Origin: UBA10205 sp964373815
GTDB lineage: Archaea > Iainarchaeota > Iainarchaeia > Iainarchaeales > Iainarchaeaceae
Direction of reading: 5' to 3'
DNA length: 49,546 nt
Assembly: GCA_964373815.1 (NCBI GenBank)
Contig: CAYJWI010000007.1
Coordinates: 1 to 49,546, forward strand
Notes under the pieces: generated by a model
What the model was told of the DNA's origin: nothing
What the model saw: the letters and a program-made list of their open reading frames with translations, nothing else
Database searches by the model: none
Shown here: positions 32,013-39,572 of the stretch, in pieces
How the letters are laid out: the number at the start of each line of letters is the position of its first letter
Position numbering within the stretch: position 1 is the first letter of the stretch
Position numbers and translations under genes: made by a program

Positions 32013-32639
32013 ATGGGCAATGGGAGCCAAAAAGAAAAAAGGGCGTTAAAACAGTTTAGGGCGCTAGAAAAAAAAGCTTCAAAAATGAGGCTTGCTGCAG
32101 AAGGTTGGGGCGCCAAATGGAAAATGCTCATAGCCACAATAATGTCAGCTCAATCCAGGGATGAAACCACTATTAAAATTGCCGCTTTGCTATTCAAGCG
32201 ATATAAAACTTTAAAGAGCCTCTCCCGAGCAAGATACCAAGCTGTTCTTCGGGTACTCAGAAGCATGAATTACAACCGGACGAAAGCCAAGAATATCATT
32301 TTGTGCGCGAAGGCTTTAATGGAAAAGCATGGGGGGCGCATTCCGGAGGATTTTAATGAACTAACCCAGTTGCCCGGGGTTGGGAGAAAAACTGCCAATG
32401 TTTTTTTGTCTGAAACGGGGCACGACGCTATTGGGATAGACACCCACGTTGCTTATATATCGCAAAAGCTTGGGTGGGCAAAACATAAAAGGCCAGATAA
32501 AATAGAGCCGGACTTGAACCGTTTATTCCCAAAAAAACACTGGCGCAATATAAACCCTGTCCTGGTCAGGTTTGGAAAAACTTACACTAGTAAAAAGGAA
32601 AAAGATAAACTGTTAAAGGAAATTAAAGGAATTAAATGA
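32013..32639 (+). CDS. nth: Endonuclease III-like DNA glycosylase lacking the iron-sulfur loop
   Basis: Base-excision repair glycosylase/AP lyase of the HhH-GPD family. 208 residues with IMSAQSRDETT, the helix-hairpin-helix LPGVGRKTANVFLSE carrying the catalytic Lys, and GIDTHVAYISQKLGW carrying the catalytic Asp. The C-terminal four-Cys iron-sulfur loop of typical Nth is absent: after VRFGKTYTS the protein ends in Lys-rich sequence. Gene composition is AT-rich against neighbours. Divergent from folE by 58 bases. Whether it acts on oxidised pyrimidines or another base is not clear. Confidence 0.9.
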   Translation: MGNGSQKEKRALKQFRALEKKASKMRLAAEGWGAKWKMLIATIMSAQSRDETTIKIAALLFKRYKTLKSLSRARYQAVLRVLRSMNYNRTKAKNIILCAKALMEKHGGRIPEDFNELTQLPGVGRKTANVFLSETGHDAIGIDTHVAYISQKLGWAKHKRPDKIEPDLNRLFPKKHWRNINPVLVRFGKTYTSKKEKDKLLKEIKGIK

Positions 32640-32700
32640 TTAACCTGGAAGCTTTTTTTGGGGTGGGGGGAAGTAAACCCTTCCTGAAACAGAAGCCTAT

Positions 32701-32710
32701 GCTTTTATAC
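32701..32710 (+). promoter_or_regulatory. TATA-like box of the 32732 gene
   Basis: GCTTTTATAC lies about 26 bases before ATG 32732, the spacing expected for a leaderless message and the reason for choosing that start over ATG 32636. Confidence 0.55.
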
Positions 32711-32731
32711 TTCCGAATCCATTATTTTTCC

Positions 32732-33538
32732 ATGGCAATACAGGCGAAAAAGCTAAACAGGATGAAAAAATTACTGGTCTCGGTAGCTCTTGCGGGCGCA
32801 GTAGGGTTGGGCGTGCATGGGTTGTCCAGGATTGTAAAGGATTCTAGGGCAATGGCGCGGCGGGCCCGCATAGAAGAGGCGCAGAGGCAGCAAAATCTCG
32901 CGCTATTGGCTGGCCTGAAGGAAAAACACATCTACAAGCCCTCCGCTTTCCTGAATGCGGGGCTTTCATGGAAAGAGGCCGAAATGCTGCTAAGGCTTGA
33001 CAAGGAATCGATAGAGAGGCTAGGCGCCATTTGCGGCTTTTATGGAAAGCCTTATCAGCGGGAGGAACGCCTTACTCGTCTGCCGATTTCTGAAGCTTTT
33101 ACTCCGCGCGAGCAGCTCGCGATTGCAAGGCTCGCTTCCGGGATGAAACAGGAGGACATCATGAGAACACTCGATGTGCTGCTTCCGGGGATGATGAGGG
33201 AACTTGAAGGGCTGAAAAGAGAAATAAAGGCGCACAAACCGCTGATTTCTTTTGACCCCCGGCAAATAGGCCATTTGCCCGGCAACATAAAAGAGGCCAT
33301 AAAGCACCGCGACCCGCATCTCTTGAAGTCAGACATGATGAAACTCGAGAAAGATGAAGTGTGGATGGATATAATGGACAGGAAGGACATGAACGAGGCC
33401 AGGTCATTTTTCCTTTTCGCGCACCTGTCAAATATGCGCTTAGGCATCGAAGAATTACTCAAGGGAGCTTCGCCCGTGGAAAGGAAAAGAATACTCGAAT
33501 TTTTGGGGCAATTCCAAGGCCCCTTCAACACGAGATGA
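32732..33538 (+). CDS. Membrane-anchored helical protein, unknown
   Basis: 268 residues from ATG 32732. A short basic N-terminus is followed by one hydrophobic segment (LLVSVALAGAVGLGVHGL) that should act as a membrane anchor or signal. The rest is charged and helical, with repeated Leu/Arg-rich helices (RRARIEEAQRQQNLALLAG, EAEMLLRLDKESIERLG). No Cys pairs or enzyme motifs. The frame is open further back to 32636, overlapping nth by 4 bases, but promoter position favours 32732. Unknown function. Confidence 0.7.
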   Translation: MAIQAKKLNRMKKLLVSVALAGAVGLGVHGLSRIVKDSRAMARRARIEEAQRQQNLALLAGLKEKHIYKPSAFLNAGLSWKEAEMLLRLDKESIERLGAICGFYGKPYQREERLTRLPISEAFTPREQLAIARLASGMKQEDIMRTLDVLLPGMMRELEGLKREIKAHKPLISFDPRQIGHLPGNIKEAIKHRDPHLLKSDMMKLEKDEVWMDIMDRKDMNEARSFFLFAHLSNMRLGIEELLKGASPVERKRILEFLGQFQGPFNTR

Positions 33539-33620
33539 GCGCTCCCGGCAAATGCCTTCAAGACGTGATTTAAGCCTTATTCCGCCATTTTAATCAGGGA
33601 CTCCGTGGCCGCCCCAAAAC

Positions 33621-33630
33621 CTTTATATAG
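33621..33630 (+). promoter_or_regulatory. TATA-like box of the iron-sulfur gene group
   Basis: CTTTATATAG lies about 48 bases before the GTG start at 33673; transcription would begin near 33650, leaving a leader with AAGTGATTGGA as a ribosome-binding site. Confidence 0.5.
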
Positions 33631-33631
33631 C

Positions 33632-33645
33632 TTAACACGCGTTAA
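33632..33645. promoter_or_regulatory. Inverted repeat next to the TATA box, possible operator
   Basis: TTAAC-ACGC-GTTAA is an inverted repeat with 5-base arms lying directly after the TATA-like box 33621-33630 and before the expected transcription start. A regulator bound here would block polymerase. Given the downstream iron-sulfur genes, iron or redox control would make sense, but nothing in the sequence identifies the regulator. Confidence 0.35.
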
Positions 33646-33672
33646 TTAGGTATAATCGGAAGTGATTGGAAA

Positions 33673-34260
33673 GTGGAAACCACGGCAAAGACAAAAGCTC
33701 CTGTTTCTGAACAGGCAGCCGAAGGCATGATTACAAAGGACATGACTATAGGCGAAGTGGTCGCGCGCTACCCGGAAACAGCGGAAATAATGCTGGGTTA
33801 TGGTTTGCACTGCATAGGCTGCCACGTCAACCCCTATGAGAGCATAGAGGGCGGGGCAATGGGGCACGGAATGAGCCCCGAGACGATTGAGGGAATGGTA
33901 AGGGAAATGAACGAGGCCGTTGGCGGCCACGAGGACAAGGACATTGCGCTTTCAGATTCGGCGATAAAAAAGTTTGCAGAGCTGATGGAAAAGGAAGGCA
34001 AGGCAGGATGGGGCCTCAAGTTCTCGGTCGAGCCCGGCGGATGCTCGGGCTTTAGCTATGTGATGGATTTTGCGCAAAATCCGGAAGCAAACGAGAAGAC
34101 CATAACGGAAAAGGGGATGAAGGTCTTCGTTGACAAGGAAGTTTTCGCAATGGTAAAAGGCGTAAGGATCGATTACACCGACGGATTGCAGGGCTCGGGA
34201 TTCAAAATCTCGAACCCGAACGCGCAGGGCAGCTGCGGATGCGGAAAGTCCTTCCACTAA
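33673..34260 (+). CDS. DUF1858-IscA fusion (A-type iron-sulfur carrier)
   Basis: 195 residues from GTG 33673. Residues about 18-85 are a DUF1858 domain (TIGEVVARYPETAEIMLGYG, then LHCIGCHVNPYESIEGGA, ending near MVREMNEAVG), with a CxxC. Residues about 95-195 are an IscA/ErpA/HesB A-type carrier with the three conserved Cys: GGCSGFSY and GSCGCGKSFH. Such carriers take up and hand on [2Fe-2S] or [4Fe-4S] clusters. The fusion of the two is unusual. The Mrp/NBP35-type ATPase gene follows, so a role in cluster assembly is likely; what the DUF1858 part contributes is unknown. Confidence 0.9.
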   Translation: METTAKTKAPVSEQAAEGMITKDMTIGEVVARYPETAEIMLGYGLHCIGCHVNPYESIEGGAMGHGMSPETIEGMVREMNEAVGGHEDKDIALSDSAIKKFAELMEKEGKAGWGLKFSVEPGGCSGFSYVMDFAQNPEANEKTITEKGMKVFVDKEVFAMVKGVRIDYTDGLQGSGFKISNPNAQGSCGCGKSFH

Positions 34261-34311
34261 ACCCCATTCTTTATTTTGGGCTTTTTTTAATTTTTTCAAG
34301 TGGTTCTTTTT

Positions 34312-35169
34312 ATGCCTATAAAACTCACTGAAGAGCCGCACACGCAGAATGGGAAGACCGATGCCAGAGGCAGCATCGTGGCTTCGAGGCCAGAGCGCAA
34401 ACCTGCAGCGCAACAGAACCCATTCGAAGCGCAGAGAAAACTCGTCCAAGAGAATCTCAGTGGAGTCGGCAAAGTGATTGCTGTGCACTCCGGCAAGGGC
34501 GGAGTCGGCAAATCAATGTTCGCGGTAAACCTCGCGGCCACGCTCGCAAAAAAAGGGTTCAAGGCAGGGCTCGTGGACGCGGATGTAGACTGCCCCTCGT
34601 GCCACAAAATGCTCGGCAAAACCGAGAGGGTTTTTGCAGATGAGAGGCAGCGCCTCAAGCCGCTCGAATCTTGCGGGATAAAAGTGCTTTCAGTCGGCAA
34701 CATGGTCGAAAGCGAAGACTCTGCAAATATAATGCGCGGGCCGATAATGTTCAAGCTCATTTCCGAAATGCTCTACAAGGCAGACTGGGGAAAACTCGAT
34801 TACCTGATAATCGACCTTCCGCCAGGCACTGGCGACAACCCGCTCACGATAATGCAGATATGCCCGCTCTACGGCCTGATTATTGTCACGCAGCCGCAGG
34901 AAGTAGCGCTCGTCGATGCGCGCAAATCCGCGGACATGTCCAAGAGGATGAACGTTCCTGTAATAGGGATTGTCGAGAACATGTCTGGAGATGTTTTCGG
35001 CACTGGCGGCGCGGAGAGCACGGCACAAAAGCTCGAAATGAATTTTCTCGGCTCAATCCCGCTGCAAAAGAACATCCGCGAGCTCTCCGACAAAGGGGTT
35101 CCGCCAGTGCTAGAGGACGCGGCACTCTACAAAAAATTTGCCGAAATAATACAGGAAGCGGCAATTTAA
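34312..35169 (+). CDS. Mrp/NBP35-family iron-sulfur cluster carrier ATPase
   Basis: A cytoplasmic P-loop ATPase that holds and transfers iron-sulfur clusters. 285 residues from ATG 34312, placed after AAGTGGTT; GTG 34300 is an alternative. Visible: the deviant Walker A GKGGVGKSMFAVNLA, then DADVDCPSCHKMLG, the Walker B-like LDYLIIDLPPGTGD, and VTQPQEVALVDARKS. No N-terminal four-Cys ferredoxin-like motif as in NBP35 is present; CPSC in the DADVDCPSCHK segment is a possible cluster ligand. It follows the DUF1858-IscA gene by 50 bases. Confidence 0.93.
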   Translation: MPIKLTEEPHTQNGKTDARGSIVASRPERKPAAQQNPFEAQRKLVQENLSGVGKVIAVHSGKGGVGKSMFAVNLAATLAKKGFKAGLVDADVDCPSCHKMLGKTERVFADERQRLKPLESCGIKVLSVGNMVESEDSANIMRGPIMFKLISEMLYKADWGKLDYLIIDLPPGTGDNPLTIMQICPLYGLIIVTQPQEVALVDARKSADMSKRMNVPVIGIVENMSGDVFGTGGAESTAQKLEMNFLGSIPLQKNIRELSDKGVPPVLEDAALYKKFAEIIQEAAI

Positions 35170-35231
35170 TCCGCGCCCCTGCAACGCTTTAAAAGCACTA
35201 TCACTTTCAATTGGTTTTGGCAGGTTTTAAA

Positions 35232-35930
35232 ATGGCAAAGGAAAAATTCAGGCTAGTGAAAAGCAAAAAGGAAACGCCGGACACGGTAACAATCACCCTT
35301 GAGTCTGAAAAAAGGCAGGACTTCAAGCCCGGCCAGTTCTTCATGATAGAGTTCACAAGGCCGGAGAAAATCCCCAAACGCTCGTATTCCGTTTCTTCCT
35401 CGCCCACAAAACCTGGGATAATCGAATTTACTGTAAAGCAGATGCCTGAAGGCTATATTTCAAAGCTTCTCAATGAAGCAAAAGAAGGCGAGGAGTTCAT
35501 CCTCGATGGGCCTTGGGGGCATTTCGTATTCGACCCGGAGAAAATGCCGGAGATAGTCATGCTCGCGGCAGGTTCTGGAATCGCACCATTCAGGTGCTTC
35601 TGCCAGTACCTCATTGATAAAAAGCTCAGCACAAAATCTGCGCTGGTTTACAGCAACAAGACAGAGGAAGACATAATCTGCCACATGGAACTCCTGGAAT
35701 ATTCAAAACTGATTCCAGGAATGGAACTGACGCTCACACTTTCCAGGGAGCAAAAACCCGGCTTCAGGAACGGCAGGATAGATGAACCGCTAGTAAAAGA
35801 AATCACGGCGAAACATCCGGATGCGCATTATTTCATCTGCGGCCCGCCGGTAATGGTCTCGGACACGGAAAAACTCCTGCTCGATGCGGGCATAGCAAAA
35901 GAAAAAATAAAAACAGAAAAATACGGCTAA
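35232..35930 (+). CDS. Ferredoxin-NAD(P) reductase-like flavoprotein
   Basis: About 232 residues from ATG 35232 (MAKEKFRLV); an earlier frame start at 35211 lies upstream. FAD-binding RSYSVSSS, the NAD(P)-binding GSGIAPFR and the C-terminal CGPPVMV are visible, as in FNR-superfamily reductases. No fused ferredoxin or globin domain. It probably moves electrons between NAD(P)H and a ferredoxin or other protein; with the two genes before it, supplying electrons for iron-sulfur assembly is plausible. Its stop overlaps that of the convergent gene at 35927. Confidence 0.9.
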   Translation: MAKEKFRLVKSKKETPDTVTITLESEKRQDFKPGQFFMIEFTRPEKIPKRSYSVSSSPTKPGIIEFTVKQMPEGYISKLLNEAKEGEEFILDGPWGHFVFDPEKMPEIVMLAAGSGIAPFRCFCQYLIDKKLSTKSALVYSNKTEEDIICHMELLEYSKLIPGMELTLTLSREQKPGFRNGRIDEPLVKEITAKHPDAHYFICGPPVMVSDTEKLLLDAGIAKEKIKTEKYG

Positions 35931-36685
35931 TTATTTTCAGAGTTCAGGATTCTGGAAAGCTCTCCAATACCTTTGACCACGTTTTGGCTTGGGGTGTTGA
36001 AGAATGAGTCATCAACTGCAAAAATCTTTTTTTGCTTGACTGCAGAAACCCTATCCCAACCGCTTCTCTTCAAAAGCAAATCCATATCCGCCTTTTTCCC
36101 TATCCCGCACCAGTTGAGCATGATTTTATCAGGGGCAAAATCCGCAACTTCCTCAAGGGAAACTTTCCTGCTGTGCTCGCCTGGTTTCAGTATTCCCCTT
36201 GCTCCGGCAATCTCTATCATTTCCACGACCCAATTGCCGGAAGCCATCGGCGGCCTTGGCCATTCTTCGGCATAAAGCCTTTGCCTGCCTGCGGCAACAG
36301 CGGTTTTCCTTATAGATTCGATTTCTTTTTTCATTGCAAAAACACAACCCTTCGCCCCTTTTTCTTTCCCTACCGCTTCGCCTGCATGTAAGATGTTGCC
36401 CATTATGTCATCGACTGAAAGCGGGTCAAAATGCACCACATGAACCCCGTTTTCGCGCAGCTCGTCCGCATACCTTGCCTGCAGGAAGGTCGAGGAGAAC
36501 ACGATGTCTGGGCTTAGTGAAATTATCCTTCCGATGTCTATGTCGGTGTAAGTGCCTATCACCTCGAAGCCCCTGTTCAGCTTTGCGCAGGCCTTGTCAT
36601 AAGATGTCGCCGCGATTATCTCGCCTCCGCAGCCAAGTGCCTCGAGGATTTCGGTGTTGCTTTTTGCGATTGATACTATGCGCAC
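35927..36685 (-). CDS. Type III substrate-binding-like protein without signal peptide
   Basis: 252 residues with the fold of the cobalamin/iron-siderophore-binding family (BtuF/TroA-like): MRIVSIAKSNTEILEALGCG, then IGTYTDIDIGRIISLSPDIVF and FDPLSVDDIMGNILHAGEAVG. It starts directly at the first strand, with no signal peptide or lipobox, so it should stay in the cytoplasm. No permease or ATPase gene is near. Similar stand-alone proteins exist in other archaea and are often labelled cobalamin-binding; ligand unknown here. Confidence 0.82.
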   Translation of the reverse strand: MRIVSIAKSNTEILEALGCGGEIIAATSYDKACAKLNRGFEVIGTYTDIDIGRIISLSPDIVFSSTFLQARYADELRENGVHVVHFDPLSVDDIMGNILHAGEAVGKEKGAKGCVFAMKKEIESIRKTAVAAGRQRLYAEEWPRPPMASGNWVVEMIEIAGARGILKPGEHSRKVSLEEVADFAPDKIMLNWCGIGKKADMDLLLKRSGWDRVSAVKQKKIFAVDDSFFNTPSQNVVKGIGELSRILNSENN

Positions 36686-36794
36686 AGAACCATTACCTCC
36701 AGGTTGTATTTATTTTTTCCCATCTGTCTTCCAAAGACGGTGTTCAAGCCTTAATGGGCCACACAGTAATCCATATTAATGCTTTCAAACTTCC

Positions 36795-37355
36795 ATGTTG
36801 TCGGTAAAAATGGAGAAAAGGGAGGCAAAAAGGGTAATCGAGGCCGCGCTTTTCACGGCCCCTGGCATTGTACCGGTAAAGGAGCTTGCAAGGATAATAG
36901 ATGTCAATGTCGCGGAAACAAGGGTCATACTAAGCGAACTAATACATGATTACGACGCAAAGGACACAGCCCTTGAGATAAGGGACGAGGCTGAAGGCGT
37001 GAGGATGACGGTAAAGCAGAAGTATGAATCCTCTGTCGGCCACATGGCAGCATCGCCCGAGTTGCATAAAGGGATAATGAAGACGCTCGCATACATCGCA
37101 TACAAGCAACCGGTGAAACAGTCCGAGGTCATCAATTTCCGCAACAGCAAGGCTTACGAGCACATAAAGCTGCTGCGCGAAAAGGGTTTTTTGCGCAAGG
37201 AGAAAAAAGGAATCACATATTTGCTCTACACCACCCCGAAGTTCCGGGAATACTTCGGCAAGGACGTGAAGAGCGCGCCTTCAGCGCAGGAAAATGCAAA
37301 GCAGCAGGCTGATGAAAAAAAGCAGGAAGCGCCGAGCCGGAATGAAAATGCCTAA
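36795..37355 (+). CDS. scpB: Segregation and condensation protein B
   Basis: A winged-helix partner of ScpA in the SMC complex. 186 residues; signatures are AKRVIEAALFTAPGIVPVKE, the TLAYIAYKQPVKQSEVINFR segment and LLREKGFLRKEKKG. A Lys/Glu/Gln-rich tail ends it. ATG 36795 or ATG 36810 can be the start; a TATA-like AT-rich box near 36771-36777 allows either. In most genomes scpA and scpB are adjacent; here they are about 34 kb apart. Confidence 0.9.
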   Translation: MLSVKMEKREAKRVIEAALFTAPGIVPVKELARIIDVNVAETRVILSELIHDYDAKDTALEIRDEAEGVRMTVKQKYESSVGHMAASPELHKGIMKTLAYIAYKQPVKQSEVINFRNSKAYEHIKLLREKGFLRKEKKGITYLLYTTPKFREYFGKDVKSAPSAQENAKQQADEKKQEAPSRNENA

Positions 37356-37375
37356 AAGAAATTAAAGCGCATATT

Positions 37376-37861
37376 TCATTTCGAGTTTGCGACCGACTTC
37401 TCCGAATCCTTTTTCGCAATCCGCACTTCGAGAACGCCGTTGTTGAGGTTCGTCCTCAGCGTGCTGCCTTTGACTTTGCATGGGAAAACCACGCGCTTGA
37501 GGAATTTTTTAGAGTTCCTGTTGTAGACAAACATCAACTGCTCCGATGCCCTCACTTCTATGTCTTTGGTAGGCAGGTTTGCAGCCTCGACAACCACTAG
37601 CAGCTCGCTGCCGAAATCTATTATTTCGATGAGCGGGCTCGCATCTTTCTTTTCCGCAGAGGTTTTTTCCTTGAGAAGACCGAACTCGTCTATGTGTATG
37701 CACCCAGAGCCGTCAAGCGAGAGTGAAAAACCCACCTTGAGCGGCTTCGAGAAATCCACCTCATCCTCGCCGAACTCTTCGAGCAGTTCCGAGATGAGGT
37801 CTTCCATCATGTCGAAGTCAATTCCGTTCCCGTACAGGGTTCGCTTCTTCCACTGAGCCAT
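37376..37861 (-). CDS. hsp20: Small heat shock protein, Hsp20 family
   Basis: A chaperone that holds unfolding proteins. 161 residues; the alpha-crystallin-type domain covers about residues 75-155 and ends with the typical NNGVLEVRIAK. The N-terminal 70 residues are acidic and unlike the family (MMEDLISELLEEFGEDEVDF). Start ATG 37861 follows AAGTGGTGA. Eight bases after rnhB, so in one operon with it. Confidence 0.85.
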   Translation of the reverse strand: MAQWKKRTLYGNGIDFDMMEDLISELLEEFGEDEVDFSKPLKVGFSLSLDGSGCIHIDEFGLLKEKTSAEKKDASPLIEIIDFGSELLVVVEAANLPTKDIEVRASEQLMFVYNRNSKKFLKRVVFPCKVKGSTLRTNLNNGVLEVRIAKKDSEKSVANSK

Positions 37862-37869
37862 TTCACCAC

Positions 37870-38520
37870 TTAAAATAATTTCTTCTGGTACTTTTCTTGC
37901 TGCAGGTCGCTTATTGTCTGCCAGGACTTCCTAACAAATCCCGGAAAGGCATTATTGTGTAACAAATAATTCTTTAAAAACTTAATTGTAGCTTCGTCGC
38001 CGGGGTATCCGGAGCCAACTTCGCCGAATTCGCCCGAAATTTTTTTGATTGCCTCGTCCCTTTCCACTTTTGCGAGCACCGATGCAGCCGAAACAATGGG
38101 GTAATTGACGTCCGCCTTGTGTTCTGAAACGATTTTTGCGGGAAACGAGATGTATTTGCCTATCCTTTTGGCGAATTCGGCCATGACAACGTCCGGGGAA
38201 TCCACGTAAACCACATCAGGCTTCACCGAAAGCTCGTTGAGCAGCCTGCCGGCATGCATCGCCTCTATCTCGTTGAGGCTTTTCCTCGCCATGAGTCTGT
38301 CAATCTCCTCTGCGGTGATGTGGGAGGTGTGGCTTTCGAGCACGATTTTCTTTATTTGTGGGAATTGCCTCTCCCGCTCCTTTGCAGAGAGCATTTTCGA
38401 GTCCTTCACCCCGAGCTCGACGAGCTTTTCCTCGTCCTCTTTTTTTATCAGCGCCACTGCCATGACAAGAGGGCCAAGGCATGGGCCCCTTCCGGCTTCG
38501 TCGATACCAGCGATGAGCAT
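37870..38520 (-). CDS. rnhB: Ribonuclease HII
   Basis: Removes RNA from RNA-DNA hybrids and misincorporated ribonucleotides. 216 residues, usual for archaeal RNase HII. Acidic active-site residues sit in GIDEAGRGPCLGP (Asp, Glu), VVYVDSPD and VERDEAI. A TATA-like box (about 38541-38550, minus strand) stands about 25 bases before ATG 38520. hsp20 follows. Confidence 0.95.
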   Translation of the reverse strand: MLIAGIDEAGRGPCLGPLVMAVALIKKEDEEKLVELGVKDSKMLSAKERERQFPQIKKIVLESHTSHITAEEIDRLMARKSLNEIEAMHAGRLLNELSVKPDVVYVDSPDVVMAEFAKRIGKYISFPAKIVSEHKADVNYPIVSAASVLAKVERDEAIKKISGEFGEVGSGYPGDEATIKFLKNYLLHNNAFPGFVRKSWQTISDLQQEKYQKKLF

Positions 38521-38554
38521 CGAAAGAAAAAGGGAGGACGTTTTTAAAAATGAG

Positions 38555-39076
38555 CTATTTCAGGTGTCGTTCAGCCCTTAGGTGTTGGAGGTTTCTCCTG
38601 ATTGTTGTGTGCGCATCAGTTAAAAACACTGGTGGCCTAAACTTCCCCCCTTTCAAAAATAAAGAGGCGTCATGCGGAACAAAACTCCAGCCCGAGTATT
38701 CTGGATTTTTCGCCAATTCACCCACAGCCCTGCGTTCAAGCACCGCTTTTACCCTAGCAGTAAGGTTTTTTGGCAGCGCGGTTATATATGGGGGATAAAT
38801 TAACTTATCTTGAATTATTATTGAAATGTTTTTTCTAGCCAAGAATATTATATCGGCTACTCTCATGTCATCTTTTAATTTAGTAGACCCGCCATTTCTA
38901 TATATAAAGTCTGCAAAGGCTATAGCCTCTGGACAGTTAATGGAAAGTGCATCTTTTGATTTTTTGCGCCTTGCGAGTGAAAAACTAAATGCCTCATAAG
39001 GTGTTGAATGTTGTGTGTTGGTTACAGAATGCCTGAGCTCAAAACAATAATCGGCAGGGTCAAATTTGTCTGACAT
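38555..39076 (-). CDS. Unknown protein, AT-rich gene
   Basis: About 173 residues from ATG 39076; GTG 39085 is an alternative. Mixed alpha/beta sequence without recognised motif (FADFIYRNGGSTKL, ADIIFLARKNISIIIQDK). Codon use and base composition are much richer in A and T than in rnhB and hsp20 beside it, suggesting an imported gene. It lies between rnhB and a small helical gene, all on the minus strand. Confidence 0.6.
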   Translation of the reverse strand: MSDKFDPADYCFELRHSVTNTQHSTPYEAFSFSLARRKKSKDALSINCPEAIAFADFIYRNGGSTKLKDDMRVADIIFLARKNISIIIQDKLIYPPYITALPKNLTARVKAVLERRAVGELAKNPEYSGWSFVPHDASLFLKGGKFRPPVFLTDAHTTIRRNLQHLRAERHLK

Positions 39077-39098
39077 TTCAACCACAAAAAAGTAAAAC

Positions 39099-39422
39099 TT
39101 ATTTCAGTATCGCGAGCCCGCGGTTAGCGCGGTCAATGTCGCGCTGACATGCGGAGCATTCATCAATGATGTCCAGGACAATTCTCTTGTTCTCGCCTGC
39201 AATGCCTATGTCTGAAGCGTCGGCGTTGGTTTTTCGCAGGAATTCGAACTTGTCCTGGTAAACAGAGTAAAGGCTTTTGAGCCCTGCCTGCACCTGCGCC
39301 TTTTCAGGGTTTTTCGCGCCGGCGTTGGTGTGCAGCCTCGAGCGCCCCATGCATAGCACGCAGTTTTTCTTTACGAACTTTTTGAGGGTGTCTTCCCTGC
39401 CCTTTAACTCGTGCACATCCAT
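39099..39422 (-). CDS. Small helical protein with Cys pairs, unknown
   Basis: 107 residues, helical. It has a CVLCMG pair near residue 21 and an ECSACQ pair near residue 92; together they could bind a metal, which is only a suggestion. The segment LKSLYSVYQDKFEFLRKT and the closing RDIDRANRGLAIL loosely recall family B proteins. An AT-rich box (about 39444-39453, minus strand) stands about 26 bases before ATG 39422. Confidence 0.6.
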   Translation of the reverse strand: MDVHELKGREDTLKKFVKKNCVLCMGRSRLHTNAGAKNPEKAQVQAGLKSLYSVYQDKFEFLRKTNADASDIGIAGENKRIVLDIIDECSACQRDIDRANRGLAILK

Positions 39423-39572
39423 ACTAATAGCAAGTGCTAAGGCAATATTTAAGGCTTGGCAAGAGCGAAACTGTTTAAAAAGCAGGAAAAAAGAAAGAAA
39501 AATTTGGAAAGATGGCGAAAAAAGTTGAACAAAATGTTTTATTTAAAAAAAATAGAAAGAAAGTGATGGCCT
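39423..39572. terminator. T-rich tract downstream of tfb
   Basis: 150 bases without a convincing gene. Read on the minus strand after the tfb stop there are several runs of four to eight T, the usual form of archaeal transcription terminators. The promoter of the 39099-39422 gene is at the far end. A 27-codon plus-strand frame at 39512 was judged chance. Confidence 0.4.
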
